From positions 744,001-808,000 of the forward strand of contig JADJPM010000004.1 in the NCBI GenBank assembly GCA_016713245.1: 64,000 nt of DNA. Direction: 5' to 3'. The notes beneath the pieces were generated by a model. It was not told the DNA's origin and did no database searches. It saw only the letters and a program-made list of their open reading frames with translations. Positions within the stretch are counted from its first letter, which is position 1; every line of letters starts with the position of its first letter. Shown one piece after another: positions 25,552 to 33,500 of the stretch. The position numbers were made by a program, and so were the translations under genes. The stretch comes from Verrucomicrobiaceae bacterium (GTDB lineage: Bacteria; Verrucomicrobiota; Verrucomicrobiia; Verrucomicrobiales; Verrucomicrobiaceae).

Positions 25552-25869
25552 GACGTGGCGGGGTGTGGTTTTGAAGGGTTCACACGCCTACGCGCTGAGA
25601 ATGGGCCGGTTTTGCCTGGTGAGGCCAATGTGCCAATTCCGGTGCAATGCTTCGCAAGGGAGGGGGAGGACCAGGTGTGCTGACAGAGGGCAGACTCACG
25701 GGACCCCACCCTAGGAGACCCACAGTCCAACAAATGGGCTTGGAAGTCGCGTCCTGCAATCTGTCACAGAGTTGCAGCCTGACGGCATTTTTGCGCAACG
25801 CAGAGTGCTCAGATCAGGCTCCGGGGCGGTTGGGAGCGTCTATGAGGGAGGGAAGCTTGGACCTCGCAC
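25552..25869. other. Intergenic region with no recognised feature
   Basis: A 318-base spacer between the start of the DUF1501 gene and the end of the hypothetical gene at 25870. Short frames in it have no coherent composition. I see no hairpin with a T-run and no convincing promoter. The DUF1501 promoter must lie here, but I cannot place it. Confidence 0.5.
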
Positions 25870-26349
25870 TCACCCTATGGAGATGAGCAACGCTTCAGTT
25901 GGCTTCAACTCTGACAGTTGATCACGAACGAAAAGCCTCGCTTCATCGAACGAGTTCCAAGCGAACTGGCGCCCGCTACTCGTATCAATTTTGCTCAGAA
26001 ATGTGGTCCACTCACTCTCCACGAGGGGTTTGCTGATCATCGGAACCAATCGCCGATCTGCAAACTCCATCAACCAATGGCTCCCTCCAAGATTCTTCCT
26101 TACACTGCCGATAACGGGGGCAGCTTCCTTCGAGAACCGCTTGTCCAAGGATTCAAGCCAAGCGAACACCAAGGCCACATAGACTCCGTCGGCTTCTCCA
26201 AAAACTTGTGCTCGAAGAATATGGGGCCTCAGAAGTTCATCAAACCTGCTCTCAGGTTTGCGGAAGAGACGCGGCTTGGGCTTCGACCAAAATCCGAGGT
26301 GAGGCACGTCGGATACCTTCAAAACTGTGAATGATGCAATCTGGCTCAT
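25870..26349 (-). CDS. Hypothetical protein, coupled to a small membrane protein
   Basis: A 159-residue soluble protein with no signal and no motif that I recognise. It starts MSQIASFTVLKVSDVPHLGFWSK and contains GEADGVYVALVFAWLESLDKRFSKEAAPVIGSV and a final LFVRDQLSELKPTEALLISIG. It could be an immunity-like or sensor protein, but that is a guess from size and composition. Its start overlaps the stop of the upstream 70-residue membrane protein by four bases (ATGA at 26346-26349), which supports both as genes. Base composition is more AT-rich than the neighbours, hinting at later acquisition. Confidence 0.65.
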   Translation of the reverse strand: MSQIASFTVLKVSDVPHLGFWSKPKPRLFRKPESRFDELLRPHILRAQVFGEADGVYVALVFAWLESLDKRFSKEAAPVIGSVRKNLGGSHWLMEFADRRLVPMISKPLVESEWTTFLSKIDTSSGRQFAWNSFDEARLFVRDQLSELKPTEALLISIG

Positions 26350-26558
26350 TCGATTACTTTCTGCTTGGGGTAAACGTGGTCAGGCAACAGCTTGACTAAA
26401 TACCGTAAAGCCATGTCTTCACCATTTTTGTCAGCGAGTTTGACCCCGTTTCCCCAGCGAGGGCCGAGGATGGCTCCGTTGAGCAGGGTAAGGCCGAGAA
26501 GCACGAGCACGATGATGGCCGGGAGATCGTAGGGCGTGGGATTGCCAGAGCCGAGCAT
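26346..26558 (-). CDS. Small membrane protein
   Basis: A 70-residue protein with one strong membrane helix (DLPAIIVLVLLGLTLLNGAIL, about residues 11-31) followed by a cytoplasmic or periplasmic charged part (RWGNGVKLADKNGEDMALRYLVKLLPDHVYPKQKVIE). There are no catalytic motifs. It is upstream of, and overlaps by four bases, the 159-residue hypothetical gene. ybgC ends 12 bases before its start region on the same strand, so it may be transcribed with ybgC. Confidence 0.65.
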   Translation of the reverse strand: MLGSGNPTPYDLPAIIVLVLLGLTLLNGAILGPRWGNGVKLADKNGEDMALRYLVKLLPDHVYPKQKVIE

Positions 26559-26570
26559 GGTTATTGAAGA

Positions 26571-27029
26571 TTATCGCTTCTCGGGGCGGCGGAGGAGCTC
26601 GGCGGGGGCGGCTTCGATTTGGTCGCGGAAGCGCTGGGGGATCTCGATGGCCTTCATTTTGCCGGTGGCGGGATCGCGGCGCACGCAGGCGGCGGTGATG
26701 CGGCCTTCGGCGGCGAGGCTGCCATCGGTTTTCCAAAAGCGGATGAGGTGGCGGATGACCTTGGTGCGCACTTCTTCGACGAGCAGCTCGCTCTCAAACT
26801 CTTCCTCGAATTGCAGCGGGCTCATGTAATCGCAGGAGGCATGCACACGAGGCCAGCCGACGCGTTCTTCGCCGACGGTGGGCGGATCGACGATGGAGAA
26901 GCCGAGGCTGCGGAAGAAGCCGTGCTCGACCCGCTCCATGTAGCGGAAGAAGTTCGAGAAATGCACGATGCCGGCCATGTCGGTATCGGAGAACTGGACG
27001 CGTTCGGTGCAGGTGAAGCGATGGGCCAT
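26571..27029 (-). CDS. ybgC: Acyl-CoA thioesterase, YbgC/4-hydroxybenzoyl-CoA thioesterase family
   Basis: A 152-residue hot-dog fold enzyme hydrolysing acyl-CoA or acyl-ACP thioesters. The N-terminal pattern VQFSDTDMAGIVHFSNFFRYMER holds the catalytic Asp (SDTD, near 14-17), followed by the helix and the Glu/Phe-rich strands FEEEFESELLVEEVRTKVIRHLIRFWK. YbgC enzymes are normally linked to the Tol-Pal system, which is not seen here. The start ATG (27027-27029) and upstream DNA are duplicated at 27997-28164 with a short relic of this coding region (in frame M-A-G-I-V-H-F-S-N then stop). Confidence 0.88.
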   Translation of the reverse strand: MAHRFTCTERVQFSDTDMAGIVHFSNFFRYMERVEHGFFRSLGFSIVDPPTVGEERVGWPRVHASCDYMSPLQFEEEFESELLVEEVRTKVIRHLIRFWKTDGSLAAEGRITAACVRRDPATGKMKAIEIPQRFRDQIEAAPAELLRRPEKR

Positions 27030-27169
27030 GGTGGGAGGGTGGATTTACTTCAACAATCAGCAATCGGAGTTCATCAATCGGCGGTTGGAGGCGTTTGCGA
27101 GAATCGGGAATGACGATTGCTGAATGTCGATTTTTGATTGTTGAAGTTCTTTTCAAGCCGCCGTGCGGG
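26951..27169. repeat. Direct repeat R1 (left flank of the PIN cassette)
   Basis: 219 bases covering the 5' part of ybgC, its upstream spacer and an 18-22-base relic of the ispE 3' end (TCAAG...CCGTGCGGG). It is duplicated at 27997-28164, where 51 bases between two GGCCATG repeats (26980-27030) are missing. Outside the gap the copies differ at only a few positions until the last ~30 bases. Confidence 0.85.
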
Positions 27170-27199
27170 AAAGAGAAAAGATCCCTGGCATCTCTTCCC

Positions 27200-27379
27200 T
27201 CAGGAGAGTGTCTTGGGGAGTTGGGATGTCGCCTGACGCATCTTGGCGAGTGCGAGGAGCACTTTGTCTTTGTCGAAGAACGCGAGTACTTGCTCGCGGC
27301 TCATGGTCTGTGTTTTTTCGGCGACGGCAGCTTTCCAGCGGCGCGATTCGAGCACGGCATCAAAAGTTTTTGGCTTCAT
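27200..27379 (-). CDS. Small antitoxin-like protein, partner of the PIN protein
   Basis: A 59-residue protein, MKPKTFDAVLESRRWKAAVAEKTQTMSREQ..., charged and helical, of the kind encoded next to PIN toxins in this phylum (start MKxKxFD, then a short basic helix and MSxEQxLAFF). It lies four bases after the PIN gene on the same strand, so the order is toxin first, the reverse of most VapBC pairs. An ATG at 27397 would overlap the PIN stop by 14 bases. No DNA-binding fold can be read directly. Confidence 0.6.
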   Translation of the reverse strand: MKPKTFDAVLESRRWKAAVAEKTQTMSREQVLAFFDKDKVLLALAKMRQATSQLPKTLS

Positions 27380-27383
27380 GGAG

Positions 27384-27857
27384 TTAGTCGGTGTCATCGG
27401 TTTCGTTCAATAGTTGCAACGGAGTGAGGATACGGATTTGCGGGTAGCCTTGCAACAGGTTGACGGCGTTAAATCCGGCCTCGCGCTTGATGTTGGCGAG
27501 GTGCTTGAAGTTCCAACTGACGATCAGCGGCAAGGCGTTGAGGGTGGCAACGGCGATGTGGCGGGCATCATCTAGATACTTGGGTGTGACTACTCCTGCT
27601 GCGACGTAGTCTTGGGCGAGGGCTTCAGCTTCGTCGCTCAACTCGAGCAACTGGGCGGGATCGGTGAAGGTTTGGGCAAAGTGGCTCTGCACTTCGGGCG
27701 GTGCGCCCATGATTTCGGTGGCGGTAACGACGGAGGCGACGAGGTGATAAAGACCGAGATCGGCAAGGCGGAACATTTCCTGCGTGGATTCCTTCCATTC
27801 GTCATCGAAGTAGCCGCCGACAACGGAGGTGTCGAGATAGAGAATGGGGATGTGCAT
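27384..27857 (-). CDS. PIN-domain protein, probable toxin nuclease
   Basis: A 157-residue PIN-fold ribonuclease. Acidic active-site residues are visible: LYLDTSVVGGYF (Asp8), TATEIMGAP (Glu), and YLDDARHIAVATL with paired Asp, then SWNFKHLANIKR. This is the PIN_3/VapC-like group whose members cleave tRNA or mRNA in toxin-antitoxin pairs. ATG at 27857 is clear; the longer frame runs back through duplicated DNA and was rejected. The small antitoxin-like gene follows. The cassette sits between two direct repeats. A short palindrome upstream (27944-27960) could be its operator. Confidence 0.85.
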   Translation of the reverse strand: MHIPILYLDTSVVGGYFDDEWKESTQEMFRLADLGLYHLVASVVTATEIMGAPPEVQSHFAQTFTDPAQLLELSDEAEALAQDYVAAGVVTPKYLDDARHIAVATLNALPLIVSWNFKHLANIKREAGFNAVNLLQGYPQIRILTPLQLLNETDDTD

Positions 27858-27943
27858 GGGATGCAAGGTGGCGTGTTTCGGCGGGTTTTTCGAGGTTTCT
27901 TCTGCTTCATGGGCCTCCAGCGGGCGATCCTGAACGGTCGAAA

Positions 27944-27960
27944 AAGATGCTTTGCATCTT
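27944..27960. promoter_or_regulatory. Palindrome upstream of the PIN gene, possible operator
   Basis: AAGATGC (27944-27950) and GCATCTT (27954-27960) are exact inverted repeats around TTT, about 87 bases upstream of the PIN start. TA modules are commonly autoregulated through such sites. No promoter hexamers could be confirmed. Confidence 0.45.
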
Positions 27961-27996
27961 AGAGGTATTTTCGGCTCTTCGAACGCTATCTTCGTC

Positions 27997-28164
27997 AGTT
28001 CGAGAAATGCACGATGCCGGCCATGGTGGGTGCGGGGTTTTACTTCAACAATCAGCAATGGGAGTTCATCAATCGGCGGTTGGAGGCGTTTGCGAGGATC
28101 GGGAATGACGATTGCTGAATGTCGATTTTTGATTACTGAGGTTTTTCTCAAGCTGCGGTGCGGG
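27997..28164. repeat. Direct repeat R2 (right flank of the PIN cassette)
   Basis: 168 bases corresponding to 26951-27169 with a 51-base internal gap. It starts with 29 bases of ybgC coding sequence (relic), continues through the shared spacer (ATCAATCGGCGG, GCTGAATGTCGA) and ends in the real 3' end of ispE (stop at 28148-28150). Confidence 0.85.
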
Positions 28165-28987
28165 TGGCGAGGGTCCAGGAGGTTTCACCACACCAAGCGC
28201 GGGCTTTTTCGGCGAGTTCGGCGGCTTGGCCGTCGGTATCGGTGATGGCAAACATGGTGGAGCCGGAGCCGGACATGAGGGCGGCACGCACTTCGCCGTG
28301 CTCGAGGAGCCAGCTTTTGAGGGCGGGCAGCAGGAGGTACTTCTGAAAGACGGGGCGTTCGAGGTCATTGACCATGGCGCCCCATTCGCAGAGCTGCGGG
28401 GCGTAGAGCACGCCGGGGATTTCTTTGGAGCCGGCCCATTGTTTGTAGGCCCAGGGGGTGGGAATGGGGAAGGGGGGCTTGATGAGGACGACCGGCAGGC
28501 GGTGGGGGAAGGCGGCGGGCTGGACGATCTCGCCACGGCCAGTGCCATCGGCGGCGGGGCTGTCGAGCAGGAAGCAGGGCACGTCCGAGCCGATCTGGGC
28601 GGCGACTTCGAGGAGTTGCGGCAGGCTGAGCGGGCTGCCGGTGAGGTCGTTCGCGGCGCGGAGGAGGGTGGCGGCGTTGCTGCTGCCGCCGCCGAGGCCA
28701 GCGCCATGTGGGATGCGCTTTTCTAAATGGATACGCCAGGAGGAGGTCAGGCCGGTGCGGCTCTCAAAGGCACGAAGGGCTTTGAGGGCGAGATTGGACT
28801 CGTCGGAGGGCACGGTGGGATCGGAGCAGGTGAAGGCGACATGGGTGCCTGCGCCGAGGTGCTCGACCTCGACGGTATCGCCAAAGGCGAGACGGACGAG
28901 GCGGGTCTCGATCTCGTGAAAGCCGTCCGGGCGCTTGCCGAGGACGCGGAGGCTGAGATTGATCTTGGCGGGAGAAAGGAGCGTCAT
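28148..28987 (-). CDS. ispE: 4-diphosphocytidyl-2-C-methyl-D-erythritol kinase
   Basis: GHMP kinase of the non-mevalonate isoprenoid pathway; phosphorylates CDP-ME. The 279-residue protein has the start SPAKINLSLRVLGKRPDGFHEI with the substrate-binding Lys8 and Asn10, the ATP-binding loop PHGAGLGGGSSNAA at 93-106, and the C-terminal LMSGSGSTMFAI. Length is normal. ATG at 28987. Its last codons and stop lie inside direct repeat R2, and a short degenerate copy of this 3' end is found about 1 kb downstream in R1. Confidence 0.95.
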   Translation of the reverse strand: MTLLSPAKINLSLRVLGKRPDGFHEIETRLVRLAFGDTVEVEHLGAGTHVAFTCSDPTVPSDESNLALKALRAFESRTGLTSSWRIHLEKRIPHGAGLGGGSSNAATLLRAANDLTGSPLSLPQLLEVAAQIGSDVPCFLLDSPAADGTGRGEIVQPAAFPHRLPVVLIKPPFPIPTPWAYKQWAGSKEIPGVLYAPQLCEWGAMVNDLERPVFQKYLLLPALKSWLLEHGEVRAALMSGSGSTMFAITDTDGQAAELAEKARAWCGETSWTLATRTAA

Positions 28988-29025
28988 TGAGGGAAAAGAT
29001 CAAAGATGAAGGCTAAAAGCTAAAA

Positions 29026-29685
29026 TCAGGCTTTTCGGCCCAAAAGAGCGAGCATGCGGCCGGTGCGGCCTTTTTCGAGTCGGTAGGAGTAATAGCGGGA
29101 GGTGTCGGACGAGGTGCAGATGCCGCAGTCATGCACCTGAGCGGCTGGGATGCCGAAATCGAGGGCGTTTTGGCGGATCTGCGCGGCGAAATCGATCTCG
29201 TAGGCGGGCGGGCGGATGCAGGGGGCGAGCTGGACGTGCAGGTCTTCGGGCTTGGAGCCAAATCGCTCGGCCATGAGGTTCAAGGCACGGGCGGTGATGC
29301 CCAGTTCGCTGCCTTTTTTGCCAGAGTGAAGGAGGCCACAGGCTCCGGTGCGGCTGTCGGCAATGAAAACGGCCCCACAATCGGCCACGTAGATGCCGAG
29401 CACGAGGCCAGGAACGCAGGTGATGAGGCCATCGGTGCCGGGAACGGGCTTTTCGGGCACTTTTTCGATCACGGCGACCTCGCTGCCGTGGACCTGCTCG
29501 GCGATGCAGAGGTTGTTCGGATCAAAACCCATCTCGGCGGCTTGCTGCCGATGCCAAGCCCAGAGCCTCTCGACGACCACGGCACGTTCCGCGTTCACAT
29601 CGATGTCCGGGTGGCGGAGCGTGAAGCGATGCACGAATCCGCCGCCGGCGAGGGCGTCGAGGGCGGGGAAGGTCATCGAGGGCAT
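29026..29685 (-). CDS. pgeF: Peptidoglycan editing factor / polyphenol oxidase family (YfiH)
   Basis: A 219-residue protein of the YfiH/DUF152 family. Members have been described both as multicopper-type laccases and as the hydrolase that removes wrongly inserted L-Ser from peptidoglycan precursors. Metal/active-site stretches are visible: AEQVHGSEVA (His), PGTDGLITCVPGLVLGIYVADCGAVFIAD (Cys), and GLLHSGKKGSELGI (His), where most family members have HAGWRG. ATG at 29685 (MPSMTFPALD) was chosen over the longer frame. It is 38 bases from ispE on the same strand. Confidence 0.85.
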   Translation of the reverse strand: MPSMTFPALDALAGGGFVHRFTLRHPDIDVNAERAVVVERLWAWHRQQAAEMGFDPNNLCIAEQVHGSEVAVIEKVPEKPVPGTDGLITCVPGLVLGIYVADCGAVFIADSRTGACGLLHSGKKGSELGITARALNLMAERFGSKPEDLHVQLAPCIRPPAYEIDFAAQIRQNALDFGIPAAQVHDCGICTSSDTSRYYSYRLEKGRTGRMLALLGRKA

Positions 29686-29773
29686 GGCGGCTCTTATCCT
29701 GAAAAAACACCAAGGGCGCAACGGAGAATCCGCAGCGCCCTCGATGGTTTCTGGCTGTGTTGGGGAAAATTGA

Positions 29774-30220
29774 TCAGCGCACGACGGCGGTATCGAGGTT
29801 GCGATACGAGGTAATGAACTGGGCGGCATCCGTGGCGGAGGTCTCGCTCATGGCGGCGGCGACCTGGCTTTGGAGTTCATCGCGGAGACGAGCCACGAGT
29901 TGGAGGCCCTGGGAGGTGATGCGGACGAGGACCTTGCGGCGGTCGTCGATGGCGTGGGTGCGCTCCATGTAGCCGAGCTTTTCGAGGCGATCGACGAGGC
30001 CGGTGGCGGCGGCGGTGGAGTGGCCCATTTTGCGGGCAATGTCCGTCATGGTGAGCTCCGGGGAGGTGGAGAGGTAGCTCAGCAGGAAGAACTGGGCGAA
30101 GGAGATATTGTCCCGATTCAGCTCGCGAGAAAGGTTCAGCAGGAACTCACGCTGACTGAACAGAATGAAGTCTGCCAGTTGGGCGTGGTCTTTGGCTGGG
30201 TTCTTGATGCCGTTGGTCAT
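29774..30220 (-). CDS. MarR-family transcriptional regulator
   Basis: A 148-residue winged-helix regulator. The DNA-binding core is LTMDIARKMGHSTAAATGLVDRLEKLGYMERTHAIDDRRKVLVRITSQG (helix-turn-helix near 58-85, wing with DDRR near 97). N- and C-terminal helices form the dimerisation part. It probably responds to a small aromatic or oxidant ligand and represses its own or a nearby gene. Upstream there is an AT-rich control region with a promoter-like pair and a perfect palindrome at 30366-30381. No obvious target is divergent from it, since the kinase gene is also on the minus strand and ends upstream. Confidence 0.92.
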   Translation of the reverse strand: MTNGIKNPAKDHAQLADFILFSQREFLLNLSRELNRDNISFAQFFLLSYLSTSPELTMTDIARKMGHSTAAATGLVDRLEKLGYMERTHAIDDRRKVLVRITSQGLQLVARLRDELQSQVAAAMSETSATDAAQFITSYRNLDTAVVR

Positions 30221-30270
30221 GGTGTAGGTTCCTTAGAGCTATGGGTTTTAAAATGATCTCGGATTCTGGT

Positions 30271-30299
30271 AATATAGGTAATCAAAAAGATGGAGGCAA
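30271..30299 (-). promoter_or_regulatory. Predicted sigma-70 type promoter of marR
   Basis: On the minus strand TTGCCT (30299-30294) and TATATT (30276-30271) are separated by 17 bases, about 50 bases upstream of the marR start. It is the best hexamer pair in the AT-rich spacer. Further upstream, TTGATC inside the palindrome and TATGAA 16 bases later could form a second promoter. Confidence 0.5.
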
Positions 30300-30323
30300 C
30301 ATTAAATCCATATATTTCATAAC

Positions 30324-30381
30324 TTTTTAGCCCCGAAGGCTAAAAAACTTTCATATCTGAGAAGTTAATTTGATCAAATTA
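30324..30381. promoter_or_regulatory. Palindrome and hairpin in the marR control region
   Basis: TAATTTGATCAAATTA at 30366-30381 is a perfect 16-base palindrome of the size bound by MarR dimers. A hairpin, TTTTTAGCC (30324-30332) with GGCTAAAAA (30338-30346), lies between it and the predicted promoter. The hairpin has no T-run on either strand, so it is not a clear terminator. The surrounding 30240-30410 is strikingly AT-rich against the rest of the window. Confidence 0.5.
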
Positions 30382-30436
30382 TTACATCATGAGTGCTTTT
30401 TGGCAAGTCCGAGCTTTGGAGGGGCGAAAAAGTAAC

Positions 30437-30474
30437 GGGAGGGACAGAAGGGACATGAAGGACCCAAGGGACAG
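30437..30474. repeat. GGGAC-rich repeat, third copy
   Basis: Units GGGAGGGAC, AGGGAC, AGGAC, AAGGGACA with three- to five-base spacers, as in the two copies around the four-helix-bundle gene. It lies between the kinase 3' end and the marR control region, with no gene beside it that resembles the four-helix-bundle protein. Confidence 0.55.
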
Positions 30475-30534
30475 TTCGGGTGCAGTGTGGCGCTTTGCGA
30501 GTCTCGAATTTCGGACTTCCCGTGCCTAGAGCCG

Positions 30535-33500
30535 TCACGGGGCAGGCTTCACGGCGAAGACATACATCGAGGAGAGGGCCACGCTGGTGCAGCCTTTGAG
30601 CTTGCCTTCAATGGTACCGAGGCGCTGCTCCTCGTGGTACTCATAATTGGAGGGGTTGAGCTCGGCGGCCCATTCGCCACCGGCTTTTTCGATGAGGAAG
30701 ATGCGGCCGGCGGGATCTGGCAGGACGCGGAGGGCACCGGGATACTTCCGCACGCGGAAGCGCTGGCGGTCCTCGGAGGCTCCCCAGCCGTTGACGGTGC
30801 CGTCTTGATGAAGAACGACGAGAAACTCGTCCGAAACAGCCACAGCAAGGGCGTCCTTCACCGTGGTGTGCTGCTGGCCGATGTAGAGGTTGTCCTTGCC
30901 CCAGTGAAGGATGCTGCCGTCCTTTTTCGCGGCAAACCAGCCTGTCTCGTAGTCGCCAGAGAGATCGACGACATCTGTGGTGCCAGAGGGGACGGCGACG
31001 CCGTCGATGACGTTGTAGGTGGTGAGATGGGTGGCACTGCCATCGGCACCGAGAGCATAGAAGCCGTAGTTCCCCATGGCCTTGATGGCGGTGATGGCCA
31101 CACCTTTGGGCGTGTTTCTGAATCGGTTTTCGCCCGTCTCGTTCCACACCAAGAGGCGGCCATCGGCGAGCAGGGCGGCACTTTCATTGCCGGTTGTCTG
31201 AACGAGCACCACATCCTTGGCCTCGGCGGGGATGCTATGGGCGGTGCTTTCGCCGTCCCAACTGCCCCAGCTCTTCAGGCTGCCATCGGGCAAAAGGGCG
31301 ATGCCGTGGTAATCCGTGCTTACGACCTGGAGGACGGGACCGATATTCGGCGGCACGGAGCCGACGCGGGAACGGTTGTTCCCGACATAGCCGTTTTTGG
31401 TCGTTCGTTCGATTTTGATCAGCTCGCCGGGCTTGCCCGTGCGCTGGAGGCGCTGGCCGGAGGGAACGGCGGGGGCGGGTGAAGGCGTGGACGAAGCCGG
31501 GGGAGGGGGCGTGGCGGCTACCGTGGGAGCGGCGACTGGTTTTGCGGAGGTGAAGGCAGAGGCGACGACCTCGGTGAAGGGCTTCAAATCAGCCAGACTG
31601 GTGAGCAGGGCCGTGCAGCGGGCGGCACCGAGGCGGTCACCAGCCTGCGAGCGAGTGGCGGCAAGGGCTTTGGCGCTGGCCTCGAAGGTTTGGTGCACGG
31701 TTTCGGCGCTTTGCTTCCGTTTGGCTTCCAATTGGGCCAGTTGCTGGCGGTAGATGCCCCGGAAGCGCAGGTGCTCACCCGTCGTTGCGGCATCGGTGGT
31801 GGCATCCGGGACGCCTGCACCCGCCGCAATGGCATCGGCTTCGGCAATCATGAGAGGCTGATCCTTGGGCGCGGCGGTGGCCGCGGCTCGTTTCAAGGCG
31901 GCTCCATACTTGGTGGTGAGGTCACGCACCTGGGCGATGATGGGCTCGTCTCCCAAAAGCAGCCCGGGAGCCGTCACGGCGGCCTTGAGCTGGCCGTCGA
32001 GTTCGGGATCGACGGTGCTGAGGCGGGCGAGCTGCCTGCCGGCAAAGGCGGCGATGCCTTTGTCCGTGCCCATTTTGGAAAAATCGGGCAGGCGGATGAT
32101 GAGGCCGTCAAAGTGCTCGGGCTTGGTGTCGTTTCCATTCACGGAAAAGCCGGTGGCGAGCATCCAGGAGCCTTCGGGCGAGACGGCGAGCTGGGTGGCG
32201 CGGAGGCCGCCGAGATCCAACCGGGCGAGTTCATTGCCGGTATCCGCTTCGATCAGGCGCAGCATGGTGGTTTTGTTGTCGATGACGCTGGAAACGACGA
32301 GCAGGCGGCCTCCGGCCAGCCAGGCGGAGTGCATGGTGAAAGTATTGGCACCCGGCGGGGAGAGGACGACGAGGCGCTTGAAGGTCTGCGCATCGAAGAC
32401 GGCGTAGTTTTGGCTGCCGCCAGCGGCACGGGTGCCATCTGGGGACATGGAGAGGCGGTTGTAGTGGCCGGAGTAGTCCGATGGCTGGCCGAGTTTTGTT
32501 TTGCCATCGAGGGAGAAAATGCCGGCCATGGGCTTGTCATTGATGTAGCGAGGGCCGGTCGAGTTGTTCGTGCTGGGGGCTGGATCGAGTTTGATCGTGG
32601 CTCCGGTGATGAGGAGGTTTTGGGCTGCCAAAGTGGATGGATCACGCTCGATGAGCACTTGATAGGCGGCCTGCGGCCATTCGAGCGGGGTGAGTTTCGG
32701 CCCGGTGGCTGGCTCCCAGCGATAGACGCCCCCATTGGTATCCCGGCAGGTGATGAAGACGCTGGATTCATCCGCCCCCCAAAACGCTTCCTGCACGTTT
32801 CGACTGGGGGCTCGCACGGTGGCGATGGTTTTGCCCGTCTCGACATCAAAAATGGCAGCCTGATCCGAGGCGGCGGATGTGAGCAGGATTTGAGTGCCAT
32901 GTCGCGAGGGCGACATGTTGCTCAAGGTGTCGATGGGCGAGGTGTACTTTTTCAGTTCCTTCCCTGTCGCCGCGTCCCAGAGGCGGATGGCGTTGTCCCG
33001 GCCAGAGGTGACCACGCGGCGCTGGTCCGCGAGAATGGCGCAGGCGTAGAGCTGCATTTCGTGGCCTTTGAGACGCTTTTCGATGCTGAAATCACCCGGA
33101 GCGAGTTTGAAAGGCCCCTCGGGCACGTCGGCCATTTTCGGGGTTTCGGGCGTGGGAACGGGTTCGGTCGGTTTGGGACCCGATTCGGCCATTTTGGGTT
33201 CTTCCTTGGCCGGAGCTTCGGAAGGTGGAGGCGGTGTAGATTCGTCTTTTTTACTCTCAGCAGTCACCATGGCGGGTGCCGGGCCTTTGGTGCGTTGATT
33301 TTGAATGAACCAATAGCCTACGGCCAGCAGCACCACGACGGCGGCGGCCCAAAGCCACTTCATCGCCTCGCCATTGCCCTGTGGACCGGTATCGACGTCC
33401 CGCGAGGGGCGTTTCACACGGGCTTGGAGATGCGGGGGCGGGGCTGGGGCCTTCGCGGCGGCCTTTGGCGCGGGGCTGCGCACGGCATCGGCGGTGGCCA

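Noticed and set aside
27384..28151. The full 255-residue frame of the PIN gene as one protein
   Set aside because: Its first 98 codons are translated duplicated spacer (R2); the true start is ATG 27857.
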